A DNA stretch of 64,000 nt from Parabacteroides distasonis (GCA_021531775.1 JAFBIU010000011.1:41029-105028), one strand, 5' to 3'; positions 34,777 to 44,895 are shown, numbered from the stretch's first letter. Numbers and translations are program-made. Notes: generated from the letters alone by a model not told the origin.

Positions 34777-35474
34777 TAGTCCCGTTCCAATGCAATGAAT
34801 GCTTCGGTATAGCTTCGGTCTGGATATTCCAGCGACAAGGTCGTGTGTAATGGGGATGCTACGGGTTGCAATCCCCATTCTGCCAAAAGACGCTTGGGGG
34901 AACTGCTTACAACCGGAGAGACATCCGTCCGCATGATCCAGTGAAAACCATTTAGCTGGCTTACTTGATGGACGCGCTCCAATTGGTCGTAGGGAAGAAT
35001 GAGGCAGAGGCGACCTGCAGGTGTCAGTAAGCGGTGGCTTTCCTGAAACAATTCTTCTAATGAGAGTGTATCCGTGTGACGGGCCCTGTTCCGTTTGGGG
35101 TCCGGACATTTCAACGCTTGGTGAAAATAGGGTGGATTGGAGACGATCAGGTCGTAGTGTGAAGGTGCAGATGGATGGAAATCGTTCAGGGCACAATGGT
35201 GGACTCGGATGCGGTCGGCAAAGGGAGAACGGGCAACGTTCTCTTCTGCCTGCAGACAGGCATCCGCATCGATATCAATCGCATCGATAAAGGACTGGCA
35301 ACGTTGGGCCAGCATCAAGGCCACCAAACCGGTGCCGGTACCGATGTCAAGGATGTTTCGAGCCTCCTTGGGGGCTGCCCATGCTCCTAACAGGGCTCCA
35401 TCTGTTCCCACTTTCATGGCACATTTGTCGTGCCAAATGGTGAATTGTTTGAATTTGAAGTAAAGATTTGCCAT
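34761..35474 (-). CDS. trmN6: tRNA1(Val) (adenine(37)-N6)-methyltransferase
   Basis: The 237-residue protein is a class I methyltransferase. It opens with FKFKQFTIWHDKCAMKVGTD, typical of YfiC/TrmN6, followed by the SAM-binding ILDIGTGTGLVALMLAQR and the N6-adenine motif IVSNPPYF. It methylates A37 of tRNA1-Val. It is transcribed leftward from a -7 box at 35496-35503 (minus, TATTTTTG) that overlaps the lon promoter. The 3' end overlaps the lipid kinase by 16 bases on the other strand. Confidence 0.88.
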   Translation of the reverse strand: MANLYFKFKQFTIWHDKCAMKVGTDGALLGAWAAPKEARNILDIGTGTGLVALMLAQRCQSFIDAIDIDADACLQAEENVARSPFADRIRVHHCALNDFHPSAPSHYDLIVSNPPYFHQALKCPDPKRNRARHTDTLSLEELFQESHRLLTPAGRLCLILPYDQLERVHQVSQLNGFHWIMRTDVSPVVSSSPKRLLAEWGLQPVASPLHTTLSLEYPDRSYTEAFIALERDYYLKM

Positions 35475-35495
35475 AGATTAAATGGATTGAGGGTG

Positions 35496-35533
35496 CAAAA
35501 ATAGGCTATATTTGTAGGAAAAGCGTAACTTTG
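35496..35533. promoter_or_regulatory. Divergent promoter region of trmN6 and lon
   Basis: On the minus strand TATTTTTG (35496-35503) serves trmN6. On the plus strand TATATTTG (35507-35514) and TAACTTTG (35526-35533) could each start lon. All three match TAnnTTTG; the boxes are 4 to 12 bases apart, so the two directions probably compete. Confidence 0.55.
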
Positions 35534-35564
35534 CACGCTAATTATAGGAGTATAACAGAAAATT

Positions 35565-38018
35565 ATGAAAGGAAAGACGAGATTATTCCCGAATACATTT
35601 ACTACGGATGAGGATTTAGGTATTGTAATGCCGATTCTGGCGGATGGTAATCCGTTTGAAGATACTCAAATAAACGCAGACGAATTGACGGAAGAGTTGC
35701 CTATTTTGACGTTGCGTAACAATGTCCTGTTCCCAGGTATCGCTCTCCCTGTTGCGATAGGACGTCCCAAATCGATGAGCTTGATCAAAGAGGCGGTTCA
35801 AAAAAAGAGTCTGATTGGCGTTGTGTGTCAGAAAAAACCCGATACGGAGGATCCCTCAATCAATGATATATATACCCTGGGCGTGGTTGCGAATGTAGTT
35901 CGTATGTTTGAAATGCCGGATGGAATTACCACTGTGATTTTGCAAGGTCGCAAACGATTCCGTTTGAATAAATTGTCTGCAGAGTACCCGTATCTGAAGG
36001 GGAAATATACGCTGTTGGATGAGACGGTCCCGAATAAACAGAATCGGGAGTTTCAGGCTTTGCTCTCTACGATTAAGGAGTTGAGCGTGAAGATGATGAA
36101 TATGGGCAACGAAATGCCGCAGGAGATGGTGACCATTATTCAGAATGCTTCCAGCCCCTCTTTCCTGATCAATTTTTCGTGTACGAACCTATCGACCGAT
36201 GCTGCTGAAAAGCAGGAGTTGTTGGCTTTGAACTCCTTGAAGGATCGTGCTTTCCGGTTGTTGGTAATCTTGAATCGGGTGTATCAGTTGATGGAACTGA
36301 AAGCCTCGATCCAGATGAAGACCCACGAAGATATCGACCAGCAGCAGCGGGAGTATTTCTTGCAACAGCAGATCAAGACCATCCAAGCCGAATTAGGTGG
36401 AAACGTCAGTGACAATGATGTACAGGAGTTGCGCGAGAAGGCCAAATTGAAACAGTGGTCTCCGAAGGTGGAAGAGGTGTTCCAACGCGAACTGAAGAAG
36501 TTGGAGCGGTTACCTTTGCAATCTCCCGATTACTCGGTCCAGATACAGTATTTGCAGACCATTGTTCAATTGCCGTGGGAGAATTACAGCAAAGATTATT
36601 TCAACTTGGCCAATGCACGACGCATCCTCAACAAAGATCATTTTGGTTTGGACAAGGTGAAGGAGCGTATCCTGGAGCACTTGGCAGTCTTGAAGTTGAA
36701 GGGGAATATGAAGGCTCCGATCCTTTGCTTGTATGGACCTCCGGGAGTGGGAAAGACCTCGTTGGGACGTTCCATTGCCGATGCCTTGCATAGGCAGTAT
36801 GTGCGAATCTCCTTAGGTGGTTTGCACGATGAAGCGGAGATTCGTGGACATCGTCGCACCTACATTGGTGCTATGTTGGGTCGTATTCTGCAGTCGTTGA
36901 ACAAGGCAGGTGTTTCGAATCCTGTATTTGTGTTGGACGAGATCGACAAAGTGTCGAGAGACTTCAAGGGGGATCCTGCTTCAGCCTTGTTGGAGGTGTT
37001 GGATCCGGAACAGAACAGTGCGTTCCATGACAATTATCTGGATATTGACTACGATTTGAGCAAGGTGATGTTTATCGCTACGGCCAATAGCTTGAATACC
37101 ATCTCACAACCGTTGTTGGACCGTATGGAAATCATCGAAGTGAATGGATATATTCTGGAGGAAAAGATGGAGATTGCAGCCCGTCATCTGATACCGAAGC
37201 AGATCGAAGCCCATGGCTTGACGAAGGGTAGTGTGCGTTTCCAGAAAAGGGCTTTGCAGCAGTTGATAGAATCCTATACGCGTGAGAGTGGTGTGCGTGA
37301 ATTGGATAAGAAGATTGCCAAAGTCATCCGTAAATTGGCCTGTAAATATGCGGAAGGTGAAGAGATCCCGGCTGTGATCAAGGAAGAAGATCTGGTGACC
37401 TATTTGGGAACAGTCGAATATACGCGTGATAAATATCAGGGAAATGACTATGCTGGTGTGGTGACCGGTTTGGCATGGACCGCTGTCGGAGGTGAAATTC
37501 TCTTTGTCGAATCTTCGCTGAGCAAAGGAAAGGGATTGAAATTGACCCTGACTGGTAATTTGGGTGATGTGATGAAGGAGTCGGCTGTCTTAGCTTTGGA
37601 ATATGTACATGCGCATGCCGATCTGTTCCAGATTGATGAGAGTCTCTTTGAGAATTACAATGTCCATGTGCATGTGCCGGAAGGAGCCATTCCGAAAGAT
37701 GGACCGAGTGCCGGTGTGACTATGGTGACCTCTTTGGTTTCGCTCTTTACGCAACGCAAGGTGAAATCCAATCTGGCGATGACGGGAGAGATCACCTTGC
37801 GCGGGAAAATATTGCCGGTGGGTGGTATCAAGGAGAAAATATTGGCCGCCAAACGGGCTGGTATCACGGAAATCATTCTTTGTAAAGCCAATCAAAAAGA
37901 TATTGATGAGATTCAGCCAGCCTATCTGAAGGGTCTTTCGTTCCATTATGTGGAGGACATACAGCAGGTGATTGCCGAAGCACTGTTACCGGAGAAGGTA
38001 CAACATCCCCTGTTCTGA
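35565..38018 (+). CDS. lon: ATP-dependent Lon protease
   Basis: The 817-residue protein has a LON substrate-binding domain (LPILTLRNNVLFPGIALPV near residue 45, split motif) and a coiled middle. The AAA domain has Walker A GPPGVGKTSLGRSI near residue 388 and Walker B VFVLDEIDK. The protease domain has the catalytic serine in PKDGPSAGVTMV and the lysine in the GGIKEKILAAKRAG stretch. It degrades damaged and short-lived regulatory proteins. Length and motifs are normal, and a hairpin terminator follows. Confidence 0.97.
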   Translation: MKGKTRLFPNTFTTDEDLGIVMPILADGNPFEDTQINADELTEELPILTLRNNVLFPGIALPVAIGRPKSMSLIKEAVQKKSLIGVVCQKKPDTEDPSINDIYTLGVVANVVRMFEMPDGITTVILQGRKRFRLNKLSAEYPYLKGKYTLLDETVPNKQNREFQALLSTIKELSVKMMNMGNEMPQEMVTIIQNASSPSFLINFSCTNLSTDAAEKQELLALNSLKDRAFRLLVILNRVYQLMELKASIQMKTHEDIDQQQREYFLQQQIKTIQAELGGNVSDNDVQELREKAKLKQWSPKVEEVFQRELKKLERLPLQSPDYSVQIQYLQTIVQLPWENYSKDYFNLANARRILNKDHFGLDKVKERILEHLAVLKLKGNMKAPILCLYGPPGVGKTSLGRSIADALHRQYVRISLGGLHDEAEIRGHRRTYIGAMLGRILQSLNKAGVSNPVFVLDEIDKVSRDFKGDPASALLEVLDPEQNSAFHDNYLDIDYDLSKVMFIATANSLNTISQPLLDRMEIIEVNGYILEEKMEIAARHLIPKQIEAHGLTKGSVRFQKRALQQLIESYTRESGVRELDKKIAKVIRKLACKYAEGEEIPAVIKEEDLVTYLGTVEYTRDKYQGNDYAGVVTGLAWTAVGGEILFVESSLSKGKGLKLTLTGNLGDVMKESAVLALEYVHAHADLFQIDESLFENYNVHVHVPEGAIPKDGPSAGVTMVTSLVSLFTQRKVKSNLAMTGEITLRGKILPVGGIKEKILAAKRAGITEIILCKANQKDIDEIQPAYLKGLSFHYVEDIQQVIAEALLPEKVQHPLF

Positions 38019-38023
38019 CAGGA

Positions 38024-38048
38024 ACATCCGGCTCATCGAGCCGGATGT
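38024..38048. terminator. Terminator between lon and the Nudix gene
   Basis: ACATCCGGCTC (38024-38034) and GAGCCGGATGT (38038-38048) make an 11-bp perfect stem with a 3-base loop between convergent genes. There is no long T-run, so the stem itself must do most of the work. Confidence 0.6.
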
Positions 38049-38056
38049 ATGAGAAC

Positions 38057-38578
38057 CTATGAATGGGTTTGATTCAGATAGGGTTTGAGGATCGTTTGGT
38101 ATTCACGTTCGAAGTTGGGCGTGAATACGGACTTTCCTAAGTTAGATTCGATGGTGGCAATGGGCCAGAAACGTCCATCGTCCAACTCGACCGGATCGGG
38201 AGAGAAGGGACCTTCATAGTGGGTACAAAACGTGTGAACCAGCTCTTTTTCGATGGCTGATTCGAATACATAGCGAGAGATTAAAGTAGGGATGAAATCA
38301 ACCACACCCAATTCTTCCCTTACCTCTCGTCGAAGTGCCGTCTCGACGGTCTCTCCATAATCGATATGTCCACCGACTGCCGTGTCCCATTTGCCCGGCT
38401 GAATATCCTTGCTCATGGAGCGTTTTTGGAGATAGAGATCACCCGATGCGTTGAAGATGTGTAGATGAACGACCGGATGCAGGATTTTGCTTCCACTGTG
38501 GCACTCTTTGCGAGTAGCCTTGCCTATTGTTTCGCCCTGTTCGTTGACGACAGGAAACCATTCTTCTTTCATATACAT
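38057..38578 (-). CDS. Nudix hydrolase
   Basis: The 173-residue protein has a complete Nudix box, GGHIDYGETVETALRREVREELG, split here as GGHIDYGE and REVREELG around residues 70-92. Unlike the AraR-like protein it keeps the catalytic glutamates. The start WFPVVNEQGETIGKATRKECH resembles the YfcD/IDI-like subgroup. It hydrolyses a nucleoside diphosphate-linked or similar substrate, which I cannot name. It is 8 bases downstream of topB and probably co-transcribed with it. Confidence 0.85.
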   Translation of the reverse strand: MYMKEEWFPVVNEQGETIGKATRKECHSGSKILHPVVHLHIFNASGDLYLQKRSMSKDIQPGKWDTAVGGHIDYGETVETALRREVREELGVVDFIPTLISRYVFESAIEKELVHTFCTHYEGPFSPDPVELDDGRFWPIATIESNLGKSVFTPNFEREYQTILKPYLNQTHS

Positions 38579-38586
38579 TATATATA

Positions 38587-40656
38587 TTAGGATCCTATAA
38601 ATTCAGTCAGTTTTTGGGCCAGCTCCGCATCGGTCAGTTGATCTCCGTACGTTGCATAATCGAGCCGGAAAGTACAACCACTTTTGTATTCCGAACAGCC
38701 GTAAGCCGTTCGTCCACGCAAGATCGTTCCCTTTTTGCAACGGGGGCAAGTCAAGTCAGGAGCCTTGCTCTTGGTTACGCGAGGTTTCCGCGCTTTTTTC
38801 TCTTTCGGTGCCTCTTTAGAGGACTCTTTCACCTTGGTTGGGAGCGGTTCAGCCTCTGTATAGGCAATGCTATGGGTGCTCTGGTCCGTTAGAACATGCA
38901 ATACAATCTCATGAACCATCTGTTTGAGCTCTTCCAGGAAAGTGGCCGCTTCGTAGGTACCCTTTTCAATCTGCCTCAGTTTCTTTTCCCACAATCCGGT
39001 CAATTCGGCACTCTTCAATAGCTCTTCATGAATCGTACCGATTAACTCCGTACCCGTGGCTGTCGGATAGAGATTTTTCCGCTCTTTACGGATGTAATGT
39101 CGTTTGAAAAGCGTCTCAATGATGGCGGCTCGTGTGGAGGGTCGTCCAATACCGTTCTCTTTCAACGCATCTCGCAGTTCGTCATTGTCAACCAGTTTGC
39201 CGGCTGTTTCCATGGCTCGCAAGAGGGTAGCCTCTGTATAGGGCTTGGGAGGGGTAGTCCAGGTCTCTTTCAAGATGGGCTGGTGAGGTCCCGTTTCTCC
39301 TGGGGTAAAGGTGGGCAGTACCCGGTTCTCATCGGATGATTTGTTGTCCTCCTCCTTCAACTCTTCGCTACCAAAAACGACTCTCCATCCCGGTTTCAGA
39401 ATCTCTTTGCCGCTGGTCTTGAAGGCTACCTTGCCTACCTGTCCCAAGACAGTGGTCGTAGCCACCTCACAGTCAGGATAGAAGGCTGCAATGAATCGCC
39501 GGGCTACCAAATCATAGACCTTTTGCTCATTTTCTGTCAGCCCTCGTGCCGGTACCCCTGTCGGAATGATGGCATGGTGGTCGGTTACTTTGGCATTGTC
39601 GAATACCCGTTTGCTCTTGGGCAATTTCCCCTCCATCAACGGGGCTGTAAGAGCTGCATAATCCACTAATCCTTTGAGAGTAGCCGGAACTTTCGGATAG
39701 ATGTCATCACTCAAGAAGGTCGTATCGACACGTGGGTAGGTGGCTACCTTCTTTTCGTAGAGCGACTGAATCAGCTTGAGGGTATCATCGGCCGTAAAGG
39801 CATATTTCTTGTTACATTCCACTTGGAGGGAGGTCAAGTCAAAGAGGCGGGGAGCATACTCCTTGCCTCGTTTCTTGGTGACATCTGTCACCGTAAAATC
39901 CTCTTGCCGGACAATATCCAAAAAGGCTTCTCCCTCCTCTTTTTGGGTAAATTTGCCTTTAGTGGCACTGAAGGTCACCTCCCGATAGAGAGTCTTTAAC
40001 TCCCAATAGGGTTCCGGTTTGAAATGGTCAATCTCTGCTTGTCGGTTGACGATCAGTGCCAACGTAGGTGTCTGAACACGACCGATGGAGAGCACTTGAC
40101 GATTCTGACCATAGCGCAACGTATAGAGGCGGGTTGCATTCATGCCCAACAGCCAGTCCCCAATGGCACGCGACAATCCTGCCTCATAGAGCTTGTTGAA
40201 GGCAGTCTGTTCTTTCAATTGCTGGAAGCCCTCGCGGATTGCCTCTTCCGTCAGGGAGGATATCCACAGTCGATACACCGGACAACGGCAGCCAGCTTTC
40301 TGCATGACCCAACGTTGGATCAGTTCTCCCTCTTGGCCGGCATCTCCGCAGTTGATGACCGCTTCTGCCTGACTAATCAATGTTTCAATCGTCCGGAATT
40401 GTTGTTCGTAGGTCGGGTTGGGGATGAGTTTGATGCCAAACCGGGGCGGAATCATCGGTAAAGAGGCCAAACTCCATCGTTTCCAGCTTTCAGCATAGTC
40501 GTTCGGCTCCTTGAGGGTACAGAGGTGGCCGTAGGTCCACGTCACTTGATACCCATTCCCTTCTAAATATCCGTTGCAGTTGGTGGTTGCACCCAAGACA
40601 TGGGCGATCTCTCGTGCAACACTCGGCTTCTCGGCAATACAAACTTTCATCTTCAT
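38587..40656 (-). CDS. topB: DNA topoisomerase III
   Basis: The 689-residue type IA topoisomerase has a Toprim domain (VCIAEKPSVAREIAHVLG and INCGDAGQEGELI) and the segment IGRVQTPTLALIVNRQ. The active-site tyrosine lies in ATYPRVDTTFL near residue 308. A C-terminal zinc-ribbon-like segment CPRCKKGTILRGRTAYGC ends the protein. It relaxes and decatenates DNA through single-strand passage. Many Bacteroidota carry such TopB on both chromosome and mobile elements; here it lies among housekeeping genes. The -7 box TATTTTTG is at 40673-40680 (minus). Confidence 0.95.
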   Translation of the reverse strand: MKMKVCIAEKPSVAREIAHVLGATTNCNGYLEGNGYQVTWTYGHLCTLKEPNDYAESWKRWSLASLPMIPPRFGIKLIPNPTYEQQFRTIETLISQAEAVINCGDAGQEGELIQRWVMQKAGCRCPVYRLWISSLTEEAIREGFQQLKEQTAFNKLYEAGLSRAIGDWLLGMNATRLYTLRYGQNRQVLSIGRVQTPTLALIVNRQAEIDHFKPEPYWELKTLYREVTFSATKGKFTQKEEGEAFLDIVRQEDFTVTDVTKKRGKEYAPRLFDLTSLQVECNKKYAFTADDTLKLIQSLYEKKVATYPRVDTTFLSDDIYPKVPATLKGLVDYAALTAPLMEGKLPKSKRVFDNAKVTDHHAIIPTGVPARGLTENEQKVYDLVARRFIAAFYPDCEVATTTVLGQVGKVAFKTSGKEILKPGWRVVFGSEELKEEDNKSSDENRVLPTFTPGETGPHQPILKETWTTPPKPYTEATLLRAMETAGKLVDNDELRDALKENGIGRPSTRAAIIETLFKRHYIRKERKNLYPTATGTELIGTIHEELLKSAELTGLWEKKLRQIEKGTYEAATFLEELKQMVHEIVLHVLTDQSTHSIAYTEAEPLPTKVKESSKEAPKEKKARKPRVTKSKAPDLTCPRCKKGTILRGRTAYGCSEYKSGCTFRLDYATYGDQLTDAELAQKLTEFIGS

Positions 40657-40672
40657 CTTTTTGCTTGAGGGG

Positions 40673-40719
40673 CAAAAATAGTCATTTCTATGCGATTCTC
40701 AAAAATTATCGTACATTTG
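40673..40719. promoter_or_regulatory. Divergent -7 boxes of topB and ftsK
   Basis: The minus strand has TATTTTTG at 40673-40680 for topB, 17 bases from its start codon. The plus strand has TACATTTG at 40712-40719 for ftsK, 27 bases before ATG 40746. Confidence 0.55.
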
Positions 40720-40745
40720 CACACTTGGAAGAAAAATTGAAACGC

Positions 40746-43262
40746 ATGGCGAAGAAAGTATCTACAACAAAACAAGCGGATAAACGTCCGGGTCTTTGGA
40801 CACGGTTGAAGACGTTGCTGGCTAATGAGCGTTTCCGTTTTATTACGGGATTGCTCATCTTTTTCGTGACTATTTATATCGCATTGTCGCTCATCTCCTT
40901 TTTCTTTACGGGAGGTGCCGATCAGAGTAAGATAGAGTATGTTCCACTGTCAGATCTGTTGGTCGGACGGGGATCGGTAGAGAATTGGACCGGTGTTCGG
41001 GGTGCCGTATTGGCTGATTGTCTGATGAACCGTTGGTTTGGTATCTCGTCGTTTATGTTTCTCTTTTTCCTTGCCACGTTGGGAGCACGTTTGATGAATC
41101 TGACGAAGGTGTCGTTGATGAAACGTTTCCTGTTTTGTTCGGCTTGGATGTTGTGGGGATCTCTTTTCTTCGCATTCGTCTTTATTCAGGGCTATGAAGA
41201 TACCTTTATTTATTTAGGAGGCCAACATGGTTATTATCTGTCAGAATTGCTGCTTACGAATGTCGGTGTCCCGGGCACACTGTTGTTGTTGCTCGGCTCT
41301 TTTCTAGTGATTGCGATCTTTTCCAGTGCCAAGACCATCCCCTTGCTACAACAGTTCTTTGCTTTCCGATGGCTGATGGACCGCCTCAAACGAGAACCGG
41401 CTGTCGAGACGGAAGAGCCTGAGGTTGCAGCGGAGGAACCGGAGGAAGAGCAACCGGAGGAACCATCAGAGGAGCTCTTTGATACGGAGGCTGAGTTGCA
41501 ACGCGCTGAGGCTGAGCCGGAGGTGGAACCTACTCGTCCGGCGGAGCCTGATCTGTTTACCCACATCGAACAGCCTTCGGAAGAGCAACCGGAATCCAAG
41601 AATTGGACTGAACCGTCTGTTGTCGAACCGGAGGAATCGGTTGTGCAGGAGGAGCCGTCTGTCAAGACTTCTGTGGAAGAACCGCAATTTACGGTAGAGG
41701 TAGCCAAGGGAGATGAAGAGGTGTATGACTCTTCCAAGTTGGGTAAGTATGATCCTCGTTTGGATCTCTCCAATTATGTCTTTCCGGAATTGGAACTGTT
41801 GCAGGCACATGATGTGGGGAACGTAGAGATCAACCGAGATGAACTGGATGCCAACCAGCAGCTGATCAAACAGGCACTGGAGGATTTCGGTATTCGTATT
41901 GCCTCCATCAAGGCAACGGTCGGACCGACAGTTACCCTTTACGAGATTGTTCCGGAAGCAGGTACGCGTATTTCGAAGATCAAGAACCTGGAAGATGATA
42001 TCGCATTGAGTCTGGCGGCTCTGCAAGTACGTATCATTGCCCCGATGCCGGGAAAGGGAACGGTCGGTATTGAGGTGCCGAACAAGAAACCGCAGATTGT
42101 CTCCATGCAGAAAATCATTGCCTCCCGGCGTTTCCAGGAGTGTCGTTATGAGTTGCCAGTGGCGATGGGTCGTACAATCACGGATGAGGTCTTTATGTTT
42201 GACTTGTGTAAAACACCTCACTTGTTGGTAGCGGGAGCCACCGGTCAGGGAAAGTCGGTCGGCTTGAATGCCATTATCACATCGTTGCTGTATAAGAAAC
42301 ACCCGGCCGAACTGAAGTTTGTGATGGTGGATCCGAAGATGGTGGAGTTCAGCATCTATGCCAAGATCGAACGCCATTATTTGGCCAAGTTGCCCAATGC
42401 CGACAAACCCATTGTGACGGAACCGGCCGATGCTGTAGCAACCCTCAATTCGTTGGTGATTGAGATGGAGAACCGGTATCGCCTCTTGGTAAGTGCCAAT
42501 GTGCGTAATATCAAGGAATACAATGAGAAGTTTATCGAGCGTCGGCTGAATCCGGAAAAGGGACATCGCTTCCTGCCCTATATTGTGGCTATCGTGGATG
42601 AGTTTGCCGATCTGATCGCGACTTCGGGACGAGAGATTGAATTGCCCATTTCCCGTATTGCTGCCAAGGCGCGTGCCGTGGGCATACACATGATTCTGGC
42701 TACCCAACGACCCGATACAAAGGTGATTACCGGTACCATCAAGAGTAACTTCCCGAGTCGTATTGCCTTCAAGGTGGCTTCGATGGTCGATTCGCGAACC
42801 ATTTTGGATGCCCCGGGTGCCAACCGATTGATCGGTCGGGGTGATATGTTGATTTCAGTAGCCGGAGCCGAGATGGTACGTGTGCAATGTGCTTTTGTCG
42901 ATACACCGGAAGTTGAACGGATTGTCGATCACATTGGTGAGCAGGTAGCCTTTGCGACTGCCTATATGTTGCCGGACTATATTCCTGAAAATGGCGGAAG
43001 CGGTGATGGGGGTATGGGTGGTCCTGTAGATTTGTCCGAGCGTGATCCGTTGTTTGAGGAGGCGGCTCGTTTGGTGGTGATCCAGCAACAGGGATCCACC
43101 TCATTGATCCAACGTAAGTTCGCTATCGGATATAACCGGGCTGGCCGTTTGATGGATCAGTTGGAGGCAGCTGGAATTGTAGGACCTTTTGAGGGTAGCA
43201 AGGCTCGTCAGGTATTGATTCCCGACGAATACACCTTGGAGCAGTTATTGAAAACATTGTAA
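40746..43262 (+). CDS. ftsK: DNA translocase FtsK
   Basis: The 838-residue protein has an N-terminal membrane part with about four helices (residues 30-210). A linker rich in Glu and Pro follows (about 215-330), then the motor domain. Walker A is GATGQGKSVGLN and Walker B lies in AIVDEFADLI. A C-terminal winged-helix gamma domain (QRKFAIGYNRAGRLMDQLE) reads the orienting DNA repeats. It pumps chromosome ends through the division septum. The start at 40746 is chosen since upstream in-frame codons lie in the topB gene and before the promoter. It is followed by lolA after 9 bases. Confidence 0.95.
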   Translation: MAKKVSTTKQADKRPGLWTRLKTLLANERFRFITGLLIFFVTIYIALSLISFFFTGGADQSKIEYVPLSDLLVGRGSVENWTGVRGAVLADCLMNRWFGISSFMFLFFLATLGARLMNLTKVSLMKRFLFCSAWMLWGSLFFAFVFIQGYEDTFIYLGGQHGYYLSELLLTNVGVPGTLLLLLGSFLVIAIFSSAKTIPLLQQFFAFRWLMDRLKREPAVETEEPEVAAEEPEEEQPEEPSEELFDTEAELQRAEAEPEVEPTRPAEPDLFTHIEQPSEEQPESKNWTEPSVVEPEESVVQEEPSVKTSVEEPQFTVEVAKGDEEVYDSSKLGKYDPRLDLSNYVFPELELLQAHDVGNVEINRDELDANQQLIKQALEDFGIRIASIKATVGPTVTLYEIVPEAGTRISKIKNLEDDIALSLAALQVRIIAPMPGKGTVGIEVPNKKPQIVSMQKIIASRRFQECRYELPVAMGRTITDEVFMFDLCKTPHLLVAGATGQGKSVGLNAIITSLLYKKHPAELKFVMVDPKMVEFSIYAKIERHYLAKLPNADKPIVTEPADAVATLNSLVIEMENRYRLLVSANVRNIKEYNEKFIERRLNPEKGHRFLPYIVAIVDEFADLIATSGREIELPISRIAAKARAVGIHMILATQRPDTKVITGTIKSNFPSRIAFKVASMVDSRTILDAPGANRLIGRGDMLISVAGAEMVRVQCAFVDTPEVERIVDHIGEQVAFATAYMLPDYIPENGGSGDGGMGGPVDLSERDPLFEEAARLVVIQQQGSTSLIQRKFAIGYNRAGRLMDQLEAAGIVGPFEGSKARQVLIPDEYTLEQLLKTL

Positions 43263-43271
43263 GGAGGAGGG

Positions 43272-43925
43272 ATGATGAAACGAATGATCTATACATTATA
43301 TAATATAGGAATCTGGGCACTCTTGTTGTGTCCGATGACGTTGTGGGCACAAAATGCAGCTTCGATTTTGGAAAAGGCAGCTGCTGCCTATGAACAGTCT
43401 GGAGGTATGCAGGCTGATTTCACGTTGAACAGTCGATCGAATGGTCAGGGCTCAGAAGCTTTCGAGGGTAGTATCGATATGCGGGGGGATAAGTTTGTTT
43501 GGCGGTCTCCCGATATGATCACTTGGTTTGATGGGCAAACGCAATGGAGTTACCTGCTTCGGAATGAAGAGGTCAATGTGACGACACCCACGGGGGAGGA
43601 GTTGCAGATGACCAATCCGGCTTTGTTGTTGCGTCAGTATAAGAAGGGGTTTAATGCCTCCTATCGGGGAGAGAGTACGGCTCCTTCCGGCAAGACTGCC
43701 TATGACATTGAATTGACACCCAAGAAACGAGGTGAGGTGACACGGGTAAGCATCCAGATCGAGAAGTTGTCTTACCTGCCTGCCTCCATAACGATTGTCA
43801 CCCAAAATGGGGTAACGACTACGATCCGTATTACACGTTTGCGGACGGGAGTCCAACAACCGGACGCCCTGTTTGTGTTTCCGGAGGATCAGTATCCCGA
43901 AGCCGAGGTGATCGATTTACGATAA
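43272..43925 (+). CDS. lolA: LolA-like outer membrane lipoprotein carrier protein
   Basis: The 217-residue protein has a signal peptide (LLLCPMTLWAQN, cut near residue 26) and the LolA fold signature: GGMQADFTLNSRS, GSIDMRGDKFVWRSPDMITWFDG and a tail with DALFVFPEDQYPEAEVIDLR. It likely shuttles lipoproteins across the periplasm. The gene is 9 bases after ftsK and 25 bases before trxB, so the three probably share a transcript. Alternatives within the LolA/LolB-like superfamily cannot be excluded. Confidence 0.85.
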   Translation: MMKRMIYTLYNIGIWALLLCPMTLWAQNAASILEKAAAAYEQSGGMQADFTLNSRSNGQGSEAFEGSIDMRGDKFVWRSPDMITWFDGQTQWSYLLRNEEVNVTTPTGEELQMTNPALLLRQYKKGFNASYRGESTAPSGKTAYDIELTPKKRGEVTRVSIQIEKLSYLPASITIVTQNGVTTTIRITRLRTGVQQPDALFVFPEDQYPEAEVIDLR

Positions 43926-43950
43926 ATGAATCATCAAAAGAAATAAGAAT

Positions 43951-44895
43951 ATGTCAGAACAGAACGAAAAGGTCCGTTGCTTGATTATCGGCTCTGGACC
44001 GGCAGGCTATACAGCTGCCATTTATGCATCGCGTGCCAATCTGAATCCGGTGCTCTATGAAGGCATTCAACCAGGAGGACAGTTGACAACAACCACCGAA
44101 GTGGAGAACTTTCCCGGTTATCCGGAAGGAGTAACAGGTACAGATCTGATGGAGGATCTGCGTAAACAGGCTTTACGCTTTGGTGCCGACATCCGGATGG
44201 GTATTGCCACCAAGGCTGATCTCTCGGCTGCCCCCTATCGGATTACGATTGATGGTGAGAAGGTGCTGGAGGCAGAGACCCTGATCATTGCTACCGGTGC
44301 TACCGCTAAATACTTGGGATTGGCTGATGAACAGAAGTATGCTGGTATGGGCGTATCTGCTTGCGCTACGTGCGATGGCTTCTTCTATCGGAAGAAGGTC
44401 GTGGCTGTTGTGGGTGGTGGCGATACAGCTTGCGAAGAGGCCATTTATCTGGCAGGATTGGCACGTCAGGTCTATCTGATTGTCCGCAAACCCTACTTAC
44501 GTGCCTCCAAGGTGATGCAGGAGCGCGTCTTCAACACGTCCAATATTACGGTTCTTTTTGAGCATAATACCTTGGGCCTCTTTGGTGAAAATGGGGTGGA
44601 GGGTGCTCACCTCGTGAAACGTGTAGGCCAGCCTGACGAAGAAAAGGTGGATATCGCTATTGACGGTTTCTTCTTGGCCATCGGACATAAGCCCAATTCG
44701 GATATCTTCAAACCGTGGGTTGAGACGGATGAGGTGGGTTATATCAAGACGATTGAGGGTACACCTCGTACACAAGTACCGGGGGTTTTTGCTGCAGGTG
44801 ATGTGGCTGATCCACACTATCGTCAAGCTATTACCGCTGCAGCCAGTGGTTGTAAGGCGGCTATTGAAGCTGAACGTTATTTGGCTCAACAATAA
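43951..44895 (+). CDS. trxB: Thioredoxin reductase
   Basis: The 314-residue protein has the two nucleotide-binding folds of TrxB: FAD site IIGSGPAGYTAAIYASRA at residue 11, redox motif CATC (in GVSACATCDGFFY) near residue 139, NADPH site VVGGGDTACEEAIYLAGLA near residue 152, and a C-terminal FAAGDVADPHYRQA. It passes electrons from NADPH to thioredoxin. It is the last gene of the ftsK-lolA-trxB set, and the next gene starts 11 bases on. Confidence 0.96.
   Translation: MSEQNEKVRCLIIGSGPAGYTAAIYASRANLNPVLYEGIQPGGQLTTTTEVENFPGYPEGVTGTDLMEDLRKQALRFGADIRMGIATKADLSAAPYRITIDGEKVLEAETLIIATGATAKYLGLADEQKYAGMGVSACATCDGFFYRKKVVAVVGGGDTACEEAIYLAGLARQVYLIVRKPYLRASKVMQERVFNTSNITVLFEHNTLGLFGENGVEGAHLVKRVGQPDEEKVDIAIDGFFLAIGHKPNSDIFKPWVETDEVGYIKTIEGTPRTQVPGVFAAGDVADPHYRQAITAAASGCKAAIEAERYLAQQ

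Noticed and set aside
41400..41700. Glu/Pro-rich repeats in ftsK as a separate repeat element
   Set aside because: They form the usual low-complexity linker between the membrane and motor parts of FtsK.
41466..42707. Minus-strand frame of more than 400 codons within ftsK
   Set aside because: It is antisense to the FtsK motor domain; no protein family is recognisable.
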